Shown: one piece after another, positions 10,495 to 22,100 of the stretch
Layout: each line of letters begins with the position of its first letter
Numbering within the stretch: the first letter of the stretch is position 1
DNA from: Falciphora oryzae
Lineage: Eukaryota > Ascomycota > Sordariomycetes > Magnaporthales > Magnaporthaceae
Reading direction: 5' to 3'
DNA: 64,000 bases
NCBI GenBank assembly: GCA_000733355.1
Contig: JNVV01000010.1
Span: 662,324-726,323, forward strand
Notes under the pieces: model-generated
What the model was told of the DNA's origin: nothing
What the model saw: the letters and a program-made list of their open reading frames with translations, nothing else
Database searches by the model: none
Program-made: the position numbers and the translations under genes

Positions 10495-12750
10495 TCAGAA
10501 AGGTGATTCCGATCCGCGTTGGTTGAGATCCCGGTTCCGGAACTCCTTCAGCCGGTCGTCGATGTATGCCAGCCGCCGTGCCAAGTTGTCGCGCCCGGGA
10601 GCGCGGCCTTCAATGGCGGCAGCCGAAGGCGCACGAGCACGTGCATGGCCAGATACGGCAGCGCCTTGTCCGAAGGTAAAGGAGGACGAGGGCTGCTGCG
10701 TCTGTGATTGGGATGTATGGATGGTGGAGTATGACCTGTTACGCAGGCCACTCAAGAACACCTCGCCATCATTGCGGGCTTCGGAAGTCGTCGATTGGAA
10801 CAAGCGATTTGGGAAGCTGAAGGACGTGCTGGACATGGAGAACGGTGACCCAAGTCGAGGTGGCGGATTTGCGGGTGGCGCCAGTCGTGTCCGGTTGGGA
10901 GGGGTGGTGGGTAGGGACGGGCCCCGATGTTGTGGCTGGTGACTTCGGTCGGCTAGAGATGATCCGAGGGAGCCTGTGGTCCGGGGGACGGAGAAGCCGA
11001 TGGATGAGCTTGCGCCGGGTGCCGTCTGCCGAAAGGTGGCGGCCAGATCCGCAGCAGTGGGCGCGTGGTCACCCGACGATGACGGCATGGCCCCTTTGGT
11101 CGGGTCGGTCCAAAAGTCACTCCCAAGACTGGGTCGTTTGCGACGCATCTCATACTGCGAGGCCCTGCCACCAGCTAAGGCTGTGCTGCGCCTCTTATGC
11201 ATGCCTGCACGGCTGCTGAGTCGCGCGGGAGACTGCAGCGTAGCGCGGCGCTGACCCACGACAGTGTGCGGGGCCTGGCGTGTTGTGTACGCGCTGCTTC
11301 CGGATAAGCCCAGAGCTGCAGCCAGCGAAGTCGTCGAGCTTGGTCCGTAGCTATTGGCGGCGACAAACGGCGAGCCGAGCCGCCGCGGTTGGTCGAATGA
11401 CAACGATGGCCGTCGGGGCGCCCACTGGGCCCGGTTGCTCGACTGAGGAGGCACCCGGTCGGGAGTTTCCATGAGTCTTGGGGGAGCCTCCATGGCTGTT
11501 GGCTCCGCGGTTGTTGGCTCGGGGGTGGCGACAGCAGAGCTGGCCAGCTGCGCAAGGGGGCCATTCGGTTGCATCGAGTCTGCTGTGCTCAGGGCTAGTG
11601 ACATGGCAATGTCGTTGGTGGCAAATGTCGAGCCAGAGGGTTGGGCGGGCGTAGACCGGTGATTCCAGTGACGCGTGGCCGCATGCACGAAGGGTGTTGG
11701 GCTGCGTGACATGTACCGGAGACCTAGACCTCCTCCAGGGGCGGCTGCCCTCAGCTTACAGAGCTCGCGAAGGTGCGTTCTGGTGGCGGCGCACGTGTGT
11801 GGCCATTCGATGAAGGCGCCGGCCGCATTTGCGACCGGGGTTGAGCTTCCACTCTTCAGAGAAGCGGCAGGATCCGTCCTCTTGGAGGCCTTGGAGCCCT
11901 TCCAGCTCTTCTTGGCTTCACGGGCGACCCTGAGGCAGACGCCATGTGGTGGGATGCAGCTCTTGCCCGTGCGAAACGGCGTCACCCTCGGATCTTGAAG
12001 GTACATCATGTACGTTGCCCACAGGTGCGAGCTCATGGCCTTGGTCCACGGCGCCCTCCGACCCCTGGCGCGCTTGTGCCCGCTCGCCGCGTCCAGTGAT
12101 CCAACATCTTGCATCAAATACTTGGCCGACTCCGGTTCTGGGCTGAGGTCTGAGAAGTGTGAGAGGCGGCTGAAGAGCGAGGTGCTCGTGTGGGTCGAGC
12201 GAGATGTTGACGGCCTGCTCAGTGAGGAGTAATCTGGCTCAGGGCTAGATTCGCCATCGGTGGAGCTGCTGAAAGACGAGCCCGTGGACCAGTTGGGGTA
12301 CCTCGTTGGGGACAATGAGGGCGCGACGCCGGGCGCGGGCGTCTTGGGGATTGAGAACTGGCGACCTCGCAGCTTCAGTGACAGGTCCTGCTCCATGCCA
12401 TCATCGTCCTCGTGTGGGAAGAGGCTGTGGCGGCTGATGTCAACAAAGGAACGCGCCATGTCCATGTCATCGTCGGGCGCGATTTCGGGTTCCTCGATGC
12501 TCGGGATCGGAATATCGGCGGCGGCGACCGACGCGAGGAAGTGCTGGGTGGGAGCGGAGAGCGGGTTCTGTGCCGAGACAGCTCGGCGCTTGAGCTTGAA
12601 ACGCGGGCGCGGTGGCGATGGGGCCCTCGAATGAGAGTCGTCCCTGGCCGTGGGCTCGGGAGTTCTAGGCGTCCCGCAGCGAGCCACGCGCAGCGGCGCC
12701 ATAGCGGCGAGGGATGGCATCGGGACGGGGAGAGGCGAGGAGGCCATCAT
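10495..12750 (-). CDS. Disordered putative regulatory protein with a tryptophan-rich conserved block
   Basis: An uninterrupted frame gives 751 residues from the first in-frame ATG at 12750. The frame stays open upstream to about 13100 without another ATG. Its translation just upstream (DPPISLPWENSPGDEEGV and following) looks coding, so a 5' exon may be missing. Most of the protein is low complexity (Ser/Pro/Thr-rich). The exception is a basic stretch and a compact block at about residues 233-285 (RAPWTKAMSSHLWATYMMYL, then TPFRTGKSCIPPHGVCLRVA), followed near 315-335 by a WPHTCAATRTHLRELCK segment. The spacing of tryptophans and basic residues resembles a Myb/SANT-like or other helix-turn-helix DNA-binding fold; this is inference only. 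The long gene-free region behind it fits a regulated developmental gene. Product name unknown. Confidence 0.75.
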   Translation of the reverse strand: MMASSPLPVPMPSLAAMAPLRVARCGTPRTPEPTARDDSHSRAPSPPRPRFKLKRRAVSAQNPLSAPTQHFLASVAAADIPIPSIEEPEIAPDDDMDMARSFVDISRHSLFPHEDDDGMEQDLSLKLRGRQFSIPKTPAPGVAPSLSPTRYPNWSTGSSFSSSTDGESSPEPDYSSLSRPSTSRSTHTSTSLFSRLSHFSDLSPEPESAKYLMQDVGSLDAASGHKRARGRRAPWTKAMSSHLWATYMMYLQDPRVTPFRTGKSCIPPHGVCLRVAREAKKSWKGSKASKRTDPAASLKSGSSTPVANAAGAFIEWPHTCAATRTHLRELCKLRAAAPGGGLGLRYMSRSPTPFVHAATRHWNHRSTPAQPSGSTFATNDIAMSLALSTADSMQPNGPLAQLASSAVATPEPTTAEPTAMEAPPRLMETPDRVPPQSSNRAQWAPRRPSLSFDQPRRLGSPFVAANSYGPSSTTSLAAALGLSGSSAYTTRQAPHTVVGQRRATLQSPARLSSRAGMHKRRSTALAGGRASQYEMRRKRPSLGSDFWTDPTKGAMPSSSGDHAPTAADLAATFRQTAPGASSSIGFSVPRTTGSLGSSLADRSHQPQHRGPSLPTTPPNRTRLAPPANPPPRLGSPFSMSSTSFSFPNRLFQSTTSEARNDGEVFLSGLRNRSYSTIHTSQSQTQQPSSSFTFGQGAAVSGHARARAPSAAAIEGRAPGRDNLARRLAYIDDRLKEFRNRDLNQRGSESPF

Positions 12751-15700
12751 TTCTTGGGATCCTGCCGGCTGGAATGCGAACGGGGACGCGTCGTCATGTA
12801 GGGATTGAGCAGGAAGAATGAGCTGTGGGTGGATGTAGTATAGACCCGCGATAGGCGCAAAGCAAGGCACGCCCTCCTCGTCGCCCGGGCTGTTTTCCCA
12901 AGGGAGTGATATCGGAGGATCGAGGGGGTCGGCGGGCGATCCGCGGCTAGGTTGCAGTAGAGCGCCTGGGCCAGCACATGGGCGGCGGGAATGGCGACAC
13001 AGCGGGCAAATTGGATGGCTGGTGTCGCGCTGTAGGTTTCCGGACGGTCGGTCCCTGCGGAAGGCCAGAGGAAAACCTAAGCGACGCCACAGCCCGTGGG
13101 ATGCTCAGACAAACGCAAGAGGCAGAAGAAAGGCGCGATCGTCTTGTTGTCTCAAAAAGCCAAAGAAGAAAAGGGGCGGAGAGACCGCGACGGGTCCCGT
13201 GGGTGGCGGCGGGTGGGTGCACGGCGTGGGAGGTATGTAAGATGTTTAACGGTTTGCCTGGGTCCCCCTTGGTGTGCACGCAATATTATCAGACGGCCAC
13301 CCCTGCCCGAAAGCGGATGCGATGCGATGCGATAGGAAGTCAAGGAGAGATGCCAGGAGCGGAAGTGGGGAGCATCTGGAGAACGAGCGACTGCATCGAG
13401 ATGGGGCGGCGGAGAAAAAAAAAAAAGATAAAGAGCAAAAATGAGGCAAACGGGACAAACAAAAGAAATAAAAAGAGAATAGTGAAGCAGAGATGCAGTC
13501 CTCTCGCGGGGGTGTGCAGCAGTAGTCGCCTGCAGAGGGAGAGCGAAATTTGCAGCAGAGGGGAGGGGAGACTGGATAAAGTCGAGGAAAGGACGGGGGT
13601 GCGAGAGGAAAAGATGCGCCGGCGCGCGCGCTAGCAGGAGGACAAGGGTGGAAGCGACTGGACCTCGAGCAAGCAGGGAAGGATGGAAGCCGAAAGGTCG
13701 CTGCTGGGATTGCTTGAACGTGGTGCGTCGTGCTGGTCACAGCGGACTGGTGGGCCTCGCTGCTCTTGGTGCCTTGTTGGACTGCGGGATGCGCCTGCTG
13801 GTGGGCGCAGAGACCCTTGCCGACCAGAGGAGACCCGCACTGTGGGCTCCACTCTAGCGCCGGTCGGTCCCAGTTCTCAACCAAAGCCGGTGGTGGGCGC
13901 AGCCAGGCCATGGATATGGGAACACGAATTTGACCAAGGGAACGTGGACGCCATTTTGCATTGTCTCTTTGGGTGTATTTCTTTGCCTAGGTATTCGTAG
14001 CCAAACATGCAAAAGGTCAATCAATCAATTGATCGATCAATACGTGGCCAGCGACATTGTTTTCCATTCTACGTGGTGCGCCATTGGACCCAGACTTCGA
14101 CGAGACTGGACCTTCCCCCCTTGGATGCTTGCAGTGGAGTCGAGGGCATTGGGACATCCTGTCTTGCAAGCGGGCGACGGGCTTGAACTGCCGGATCGAC
14201 TCGTCTTGTGTTTTCTTTCCGCTGTCACAGCGTTGTATTTCTATTGCGAGCCGCCGGCAGCCCCAGGCCACTGCGACCCGAGCAGGAATGGCGACAAGGA
14301 GAATGCCTCGACCTATTAGACGCTGTGCAGCCATCCATGCGGCCAAAGCAGACACAGCCCAAGTTGAGAGCAGGATTGAAAAAGAAAAAAAAAGTCTCCC
14401 AGGGAAATCCCACTCTACTGCGGGCCACTGGTAGACTTCATGCGTGCCGTGCACCCACGCACACGCGCAAAGGGATGGGATGTGCGGCTGTGCCAATATC
14501 ACCGTCTTCGATGCCCCATGCCGCTCTCTATGCATGCCGCCCACGCTCCTCTAGACGACATGGATTGGCAGCAATGCAGCAATCAGAACAACATGAGGGC
14601 GAGCAAAAAGGTAAGTGCAGCGACGATCTCTCCATTGGCCAGCACGCCGTCCGGGAGAAAAAGAGGGGGTGTAGAGTCTGCAGAAGCAAGACGATTCAAC
14701 GGCGCGGGGATCCGGAAAGAGTTGGAAAGATACGCGGGTCCGTGGTCCCCCCCGTCCAGTCCAATCAAGGCTAGGATTAGTCGCAAAGAAAACTCGAGAA
14801 ATGGCCGAGAGCCTGGACTACGGCTCAACTCACAGACCTTCCTTGAAGGAGTGGCGCACTGGGCTCTGCCTGGCTAGTGTTGATGAGAGTATCCTGCGAG
14901 CTTGCACGCTCGTCGCCTGCCCGCCCCCCCATCTGAGGCATGTACCTGCACAGCAAAGTTGGTAGTGCAGCGAGAGATGGGCCGAAGAACGAGACAAGGC
15001 GGCCTCATCCAGATGAAAAAGCGCCGGCGGGTTTGGTCAACATGCGGCCTTTTCCCGTCATGGCAACCGATGCATGCACGTTCTGGATTCCAATGTCTCC
15101 CCCGCCTCCCCGCCCCTACGATGCCCGTGACGGGCCAGCCAGAAGATGCAAGAGGGACACCCGCGCTGCGAGACAGGTGGACTCGCAGAGTGGCCAGACT
15201 TGTTCCTCTCCAGATTTTTACCTAGTCTCAAAGCAAACGCAGATGAAGCCGCGCCAGTGAGCTTGCGTTTCTTCCAGTCCCTCTCCTCGTTGGCTCGTTC
15301 GGCTCTTGCCTCTGGGCCCGGGGAAGACCGGGGCGTGCGTGCACTCTGCCAGTCGGCTTTTTCTTCTCTCCTGTATCTATGCCTCTTTTGATACAACCCT
15401 CCATCTGAACAGGCAAAAGCGTGTCGGCATGCACGAACGCATCCCTGGAAGGAAGTCAAGGGTGGTATCTCCCACGCAACGCTCGGCCGCCTCGCGAATT
15501 CGAGAGGCTGGCAGGCCGTCCCGATTCCCCGTCGGTTGCCATGCCCAAAGGCACGGACGAGGCACGACAAGAGCACACACGCATGCACATGATTGGGACC
15601 TGTGTGCAACTGCCCGACGACGGCGGGCGCACGATGGCTTCCAGCCTGGGCGTCAATCGCTGAGCGAGGTTGGTTGCTGGTGCAATAGCCCGTCGGGTTG

Positions 15701-15887
15701 GCCGCGGCTCTGGGCCGGGCCTGCAAACGAGGCCCAGGCCCGCCGCCATTTTTCACGAGCCGTCTGTGTGAGCTGTCTGTGGGCTTGTGTGCGTGCCGTT
15801 CAACCATCACATCTTGAATCCCAACTGAGCTACAGAGCCCTGCCCGCCCCTCCAGGCAGAGCCGCCGGCCGTTTTCACGGCCAGGCG

Positions 15888-15905
15888 TTTTTTTTTTTTT
15901 TTTTT
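15888..15905. repeat. T homopolymer, 18 bases
   Basis: Uninterrupted T tract in non-coding sequence. Confidence 0.9.
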
Positions 15906-18708
15906 CAATATCTTCGTCTTGTCCTCTGTCCTCAACATGGGTGGGTTCAATTGAATTCCCGTGTCTCTCTTCCTCTCTCGTGCCATCAGTCTGCCGGCCA
16001 TTGGACACTCGCCGCCGCTAGAAGCGGGGGGTCGAGGTCAAGCGAAGAGAGGTAATTTGCGCCCGCAGCACGCGTTTTTTCGCGTCTATCCCGCGCCAGA
16101 GCTTGACGCGTCTCTGCAACTCCCTTGTGATGTGACGCAACTCTGGGCAACTCTGGGTGGGATCTGCACCGATGGTCCCCACTTTTGTCTTTTTCTTCCT
16201 TTTTGGTCGCAACCAGTTTGCGTCGCACACTGTGTCCTGGTGTCCTGGCGCTTGCCCTCTCGAGCAGTTGAGGTTGAGGTTCCAATAACCGCAATAATCG
16301 CTGCTGCTTGCTGACCTCGACCACCATGTCACATCTCACATTCGCATTTCCATGGCCGCACCTGGAAGACTGGGCATGCCTGTCGTCTGCACCTTCCAGG
16401 GCCAGGCCACGACGGGACAGGACAGGACGGTCGCGCACCTCGGCTTGCAGTAGCTTCGCCGCCGCAAAACGCCGAGTACATGCTCCTCTTGAATTCGCTC
16501 CCCAGCAAAACGTCCGCTCTTCTTGGACGTGATCCATGCCAACCTGCCTGTGCTTGGTACCTCGGCAACCTTGGCTCACCTGCCGCTAGATACCTTTTCC
16601 CTGGCTCATGTTCCTGGCGGGCTCGAGGTACCTTGTCACGCTTGTCTCCCTTGCTTGCCGTGCGCCTCGGATATTCCTGTGCCTCGCCTGCATGCATACA
16701 TGCCTGTCCACTCTTGGCAATGGCCGATCTGCACCGTTCCCCCATCTCTTTCGATAGACAGATGGGTGGACACGATGCTGAGCGGAAACCCCCGGGACAT
16801 GTTCCGCACCAGACCAGAGGGCGATGGCCCTGGACACGCGAAAGCAGTGCGTGTAACGTTCGCCCCGAAGCCGACGTGGATGAATGCGCGCCCGCCGCCA
16901 CTGCTCCACGCTGGCATCGTCTCTTTGGGGCCACGATATTGACAGCAGTCCACCCCAAATTCCTACCGCCGAACATGTCCCGGCCGGGGCCCCAGTCGCC
17001 TGACAGCCAGTCGTGGAACATCATGCAGCCCCCACCCCCAAAGAGCCGACTCCCCTCGTGCGACCTGAACAGATCGGCCACACTGGATTTCGCGATGGGG
17101 CGGTGGGTGATGTCCCCAAGGGGTCCAGGTACCCGACAGCGAATCGATGTGCCCATTGGCATCACACACGCGCACACGCAACGGCTCACCGTATTATTCT
17201 CGTCGCATTATTGCTGTCGCATTATTCTACCGGTCTTTCGTTGGTCCCTCCCCGCCTGCGCCCTCCTCTATCTACGGTCACTCGATACGCACTACTACCC
17301 CTTCGGCCGGGCAGGAAAGACGGTGGGACTCTGTAGGTCCCATGATTTCAATAGACTGTAAGTGAACCTTCGGAGCCCTCCATCAAATGTGCGCACGTTC
17401 CTCGGTGCGTAACCCCATCCATCCTCTTTCTCCGCCAGCGGGGAGAGAGAGTGGCTTGTTCCTGAGAAAGGCGGGGGCAGGCGAAGCTGGGGAACAGTCT
17501 CGCCATGCAATCGCGTTGCCCCCGCATGCCATGGTTTTGTTTACTGTGGCTCGGGTACGTGCGCACATGAGAGAACGACTGGGGGGACTGCCGTCCACCC
17601 AGGGAGGTGGGCGGTGGGCGGTGGGCGGTGAAATGCTGCGACGGGCGGAAAGGCGGTCTGGCGACGAGCAAAGAATGGAAGGACAGAAAAAAAAACACAA
17701 GACGAAAAGCTTCGTTCCCGGATGCGCCCTTAGCGGCGCTATCCGTATTTTTAGGGTCCCAGAACGCCACCCTTCGCGATAGATCCAATGCTACCTATAT
17801 TGCCGCTCGTCCTATATTCCCCGAGGGGACCCTTCTTGCGCCGAGCCATCGCGAAATCCTGTTTTCCTTGAATCCTCTAGTCTCTGTAGGTGGGTCCTCC
17901 TGCTAGACATGGAAAGAGACGGACGGGTCCCATGTATGTGTATGCGAATGGCTCCTGTCGATGGAATATCAGGCGTGCGGCAGCCCATAAAGTTCACTCG
18001 CTACCCGCCGACCCTGCCTGCCCCACGCAACGCCAACTGAACAACATACCTAATGATCATTGGAGCCGTTCTAATTTGTAGCCCATATCCGGGGAACGAA
18101 CCTGACGAGCGTCCTGGCACCTCTGCGGCATTCCTTGAACGCCAGCAGTAGTAGCTGCTGCCGCTGCTGACGCCCTTGCCGGTGGGGGATGGGAAGCACG
18201 GCGGGGGCTGCGGTGCGACCAAAAACGTATCGCAGGCTGGGTTCACAGGGGGCGGGGAGCACAGAACGGGTGCGGGCAGCCGAGCGCACCCCAGTCCGCG
18301 GCCGATGTTAGTGGTGTAGAATCGGGTTCGACAAAGTGGTTCTTGTTCTCGAGAGCACACGAGACGGGTCGCTTTTGCCCAGGCCGCGCTAGTGGCAACG
18401 GAGGAGCCTGGCCCAGTAAGGCTTTGCCAGAACTGGTGATACATGCGTTTTCATATCTTGGCGGGCAGTCTACGATGCTACAATGTCACCCCTGAGGGTT
18501 TGTCGGTTGGGAACTTCCATCAGGCAAGGGACGGGGACTTTGAATTCAAGAGCTGGAGCAGTCTGTCGTGATAAAAGGGAGAAGGAAACTTGGAAGGAAA
18601 CGCACAAGTTCGCAGAGGAAGAGGGAAAAAATGTGAAAGGGAAAACGGAACAAGAACTCAAAGTGAAGCCCAATGAGGAAATACACTGACGAAAACCCAA
18701 GGCTATGT

Positions 18709-18733
18709 TATATATATATATATATATATATAT
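18709..18733. repeat. TA dinucleotide microsatellite
   Basis: About twelve TA units in the 3' flank of NUP159, some 380 bases from its stop codon. Confidence 0.9.
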
Positions 18734-19115
18734 CATATCTATCGGTTGTTGAGTTCCTGCAACTCAAGACCGTTCCACCTTGCCATCCGAAAATGGACCA
18801 GAGCATCTTCTGGGACGCTTACCGTATGCCTATTTACACAAGTGCCCGGTCTCTAGAGATAGCTACTCCGCAGGACTTCAATGGCACTGCTTCCAAATTT
18901 GGCGTGATGACACCAGCACCGGCCTCAAGTCAATGTAAACACCCAGAGGAAAGGATACGAGAAAGATTAATGCGCTAGCAAACGAGCCATCTCTTTGATG
19001 GTTGCTCTAACATCATAGTTCAAAAAAAATACCCATGTCTTGCTTCCCCAGCCATGCCGTCCCAGGATGTATCATCGAGACCGGGGACCCTCGCCAAACC
19101 AACACCGCGAGGCCT

Positions 19116-22100
19116 TCAGTCGTCATCAGTCATGTGCCAGACGTTCGGACCTGCCCGCTGGACGCTGTCCCTCAGCCGCGCGATGGCGGCGCCGCGCTTC
19201 TGCAGCCTGCCCCGGATCTGCGCCTTCTCAGGCTCCGTGTACCCGCTCAGCTTCTTGCGCGACGTCGACCCCAGCGTCCCGGGACTTCCGTTGTACGAGA
19301 CCACCGACGACGCCAGCGCTCCCGGCGAGAGGATGGACCGCGACATGCGCTTCTGCGGCGTCGTGAAGGGCGAGTTGTCGCGGCTGCCGGGGCCGACGGA
19401 TCCCTGGAGCCGGAGCTTCCGCAGCTGGTTCTCCAGCACGTCCACATCGCCGCTGCGCTTCTCCACCATGCTCGTCATCTTCATGACCGTGCGCATGACC
19501 TGCTCCACCGTCGGGGGCGCCGTCGCATGGCTGTTTCCAGCTCCACCGCCACCAGCGAGGCTCTTCCGGCCCGGTCCGGTCCCGAGGCCGGCCCCAGCTG
19601 TGGCCATCCGAGCTCGCAGCAGTGTGAGGGACTCCTCCGCCTCAACCAACAGCTTCGAAAAGGCTGTGAACTGCTTCCGCAGGTCTGCCTGCTGCGCTGC
19701 CTGCTCCGCACTCAACGGAAGCGACCGCAGCGCCGATGTCTGTTCTGGGTCCATACGTGCCGCGATATTCTTCTTGAGATCCATCTCCTTTATCCGCAGG
19801 CGCGCAAGACCCCTGCTCAGCTCCTTGCACGCCTCCATCGTGCCCTCCAGATCCCTCACGCGACCGGCCTCGAGCTCGTCCCGTAATTCCTGGGTCAGTA
19901 TGTGGTCCACGTCTTCGGCGTCGCACAGAAGCCAGCCTTCCGGAAAGTCAAGTTCATGTCGGCTCTTTCTCGGGAAGTTGGGAGACTCTCTAAGCTTGCC
20001 CATGTGCCCAAGAATGTACTCCTTGAGGTGGCGCGCATTGAGTCCCAATGTGTCCACCATTCGGTTGATGTCGCGGAAGACTACTTCGTTTTGCTCCGCC
20101 ACCGTTCTTCCGGCTTCGGGCACATTGCCCGCATTGGTAACAAATTCGGCGAGGTTAAGGGTCGGCAGGAGAGGCTCATTGAGATACTCCTGCAGCCAGT
20201 CGTCATCTTGATCTGACAAGGTTTGTGATTCCTCGGCCGCCTTCCTGGCCTGCGCCTTCCTCTGCTCCTCGACATTAGGGTCAGGCGTAACACGCCTTGG
20301 AGGTGCCGCCGCCGACGACCTGGCTGTGGCGGAAAGACCACGGATTGAGGGCTGCTTGGAGACACCCAGAATTTGCGACGCCATGCCGGGGGCGCTGACG
20401 GAGCGCGACTCTGACCTGAACACCCTAGGTGGCACGGCACCGCGGACTGGGCTGGGCGAACGCGGACTCGTTGCCAGCGGTTGCGAGAAGACTGGCGCGT
20501 TGATATCACCAAACAGCCGGCGGGTTCCCGGCGGCGGCTCTGCAGCTGGGGTCAGTGAGAACACACTGCCCCCAACGCCGCCGAATGAGCTCTGAGGGGT
20601 GAATCCTGGGAAGCCAGTGGTTGCCGTTGGACTAAGGTCCTTGGCCACGTCGACGCCACTACCTTCGCTCTCACCCGCCGAGCCTTGGTCTTCGTCGTCC
20701 CCAGATCCTCCATCGTCCTCATCGAGTTCGGACAGCTCGCCTTCGTCGTCCTCGGGACTGCTGGGGATAGGTTGCTCGGGTACACCATCTTCCTTGGAAG
20801 GTTTCGGCAATGAGGTGGACAAGACCGGAGGCGGCTTTGGAGGTAAGACGCCTGGCGGGAGAGGAAGGTTATCCAACTTGTATTTGGACTTCTCTTTTAT
20901 CGGGTCTGGCGGGAGAGGCGCTTCCTCTGGAACGGCTGTCGGCTCTGGGCCAGGCTGGCGGCGAGTTTCTACAGACGAGGAGGAAGGGTCAGAAACCTTG
21001 ATTTTGGTGGGCGATGCTGGCACCGACTCGAGCGTCCGGGTGGTGGAGGCCGATGACCCAGATGAATCAAAAAGATTGAAAGGCGTCTTACTTGTGGTAT
21101 CAGGTGGTAGAGGCATCGAATCAGATTCATCCTTGATTTCTGGCGACTTCTTTGCTGGGGTCTGTGAAGGTGCACCGAAAATGCTGCCGGAACTGGTTGG
21201 CTTGGTTGAGCCTCCGAAGAGCCCACCCGATGAGGCGCCACCGAACAACTTGGATGGTGCCGGAGTGGTGGTGGGTGTTGTTGACGTGCCGAACGGACCT
21301 GCACCACCAAACAGACCAGGCTTCGCCGCTGGCGGTGGAGTTGTGTCGTTCTTGGAGCCAAAGATGGAGGTTGTGCTTCCCGAGGTACCCGAGGCAGAGC
21401 CGAAAGGGCTCACCTTGGAAGCAAACGGGTTTGGCTTGTCGTTCTGGGCTGAGCTCTTGGGCGCAAATGAGTTCGGCTTATCATTCTGGGCTGGCGGGTC
21501 TGAGCTCTTGGGCGCAAACGGGTTGGGCTTGTCATGGGCTACCATCACCTCTGGATGAGAACCGGGACCAAAGGGGTAGAACTCTTTCGAGACCGTGTTT
21601 GGCTTCTCATTCGACGTCCCAGACCCTGTCGGCGCGCCGAAAATCGATTTGGGGGCGCTCTGGTTCGATCCAAAGATGCTGGTTGGTTTCTGCTCGGTGG
21701 ACGCGCTGGGAGCCGACCCGAATAGGCCAGTCGGCTTCTGCTCGGCGGATGCGCTGGGAGCCGACCCGAACAGGCCGGTCGGCTTCTGCTCGGCGGACGC
21801 GCTGGGAGCCGACCCGAACAGGCCAGTCGGCTTCTGCTCACTGGACGCGCTAGGAGCCGATCCGAACAGGCCGGCCGGCTTCTGCTGAGCAGGCGCGCTC
21901 GTGGTGGACCCAAAGATGCTGGCAGGCTTCGCCTCCGCAGGGGCTGGTTTTTCTGTCTCCATGCTGGCCTCCTTCGACTCTGGGGCAGGGGCAGCAGCGG
22001 GCGCTGACTTGGCTGCGTCCCCGAGCGATAGGCCAAATCCAGAGCCGAAGAGAGAGCCGCCCCCGGATCCTGTCGACGGCTTCTCGTTGTCCTGGGCGGT

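Larger units (their letters stand above)
12751..19115. other. Long gene-free region (6.4 kb)
   Basis: No convincing coding sequence on either strand. Long open frames such as 15306-16055 and 16480-17361 lack domain character and overlap equally long frames on the other strand. It contains an A12 tract (13415-13426), a T18 tract (15888-15905) and a TA repeat (18709-18733). It lies between the 3' end of NUP159 and the 5' side of the putative regulator, so much of it may be upstream control region or long leader. A non-coding RNA gene cannot be excluded. Confidence 0.45.

Noticed and set aside
15306..16055. Long open frame (+) in the 6.4 kb gap
   Set aside because: Overlapped by an equally long frame on the other strand, no domain, and runs through a T18 tract coding for Phe only.
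16480..17361. 293-codon open frame (+)
   Set aside because: Opposite-strand frame of similar size, no conserved block and erratic composition; typical of GC-rich non-coding DNA.
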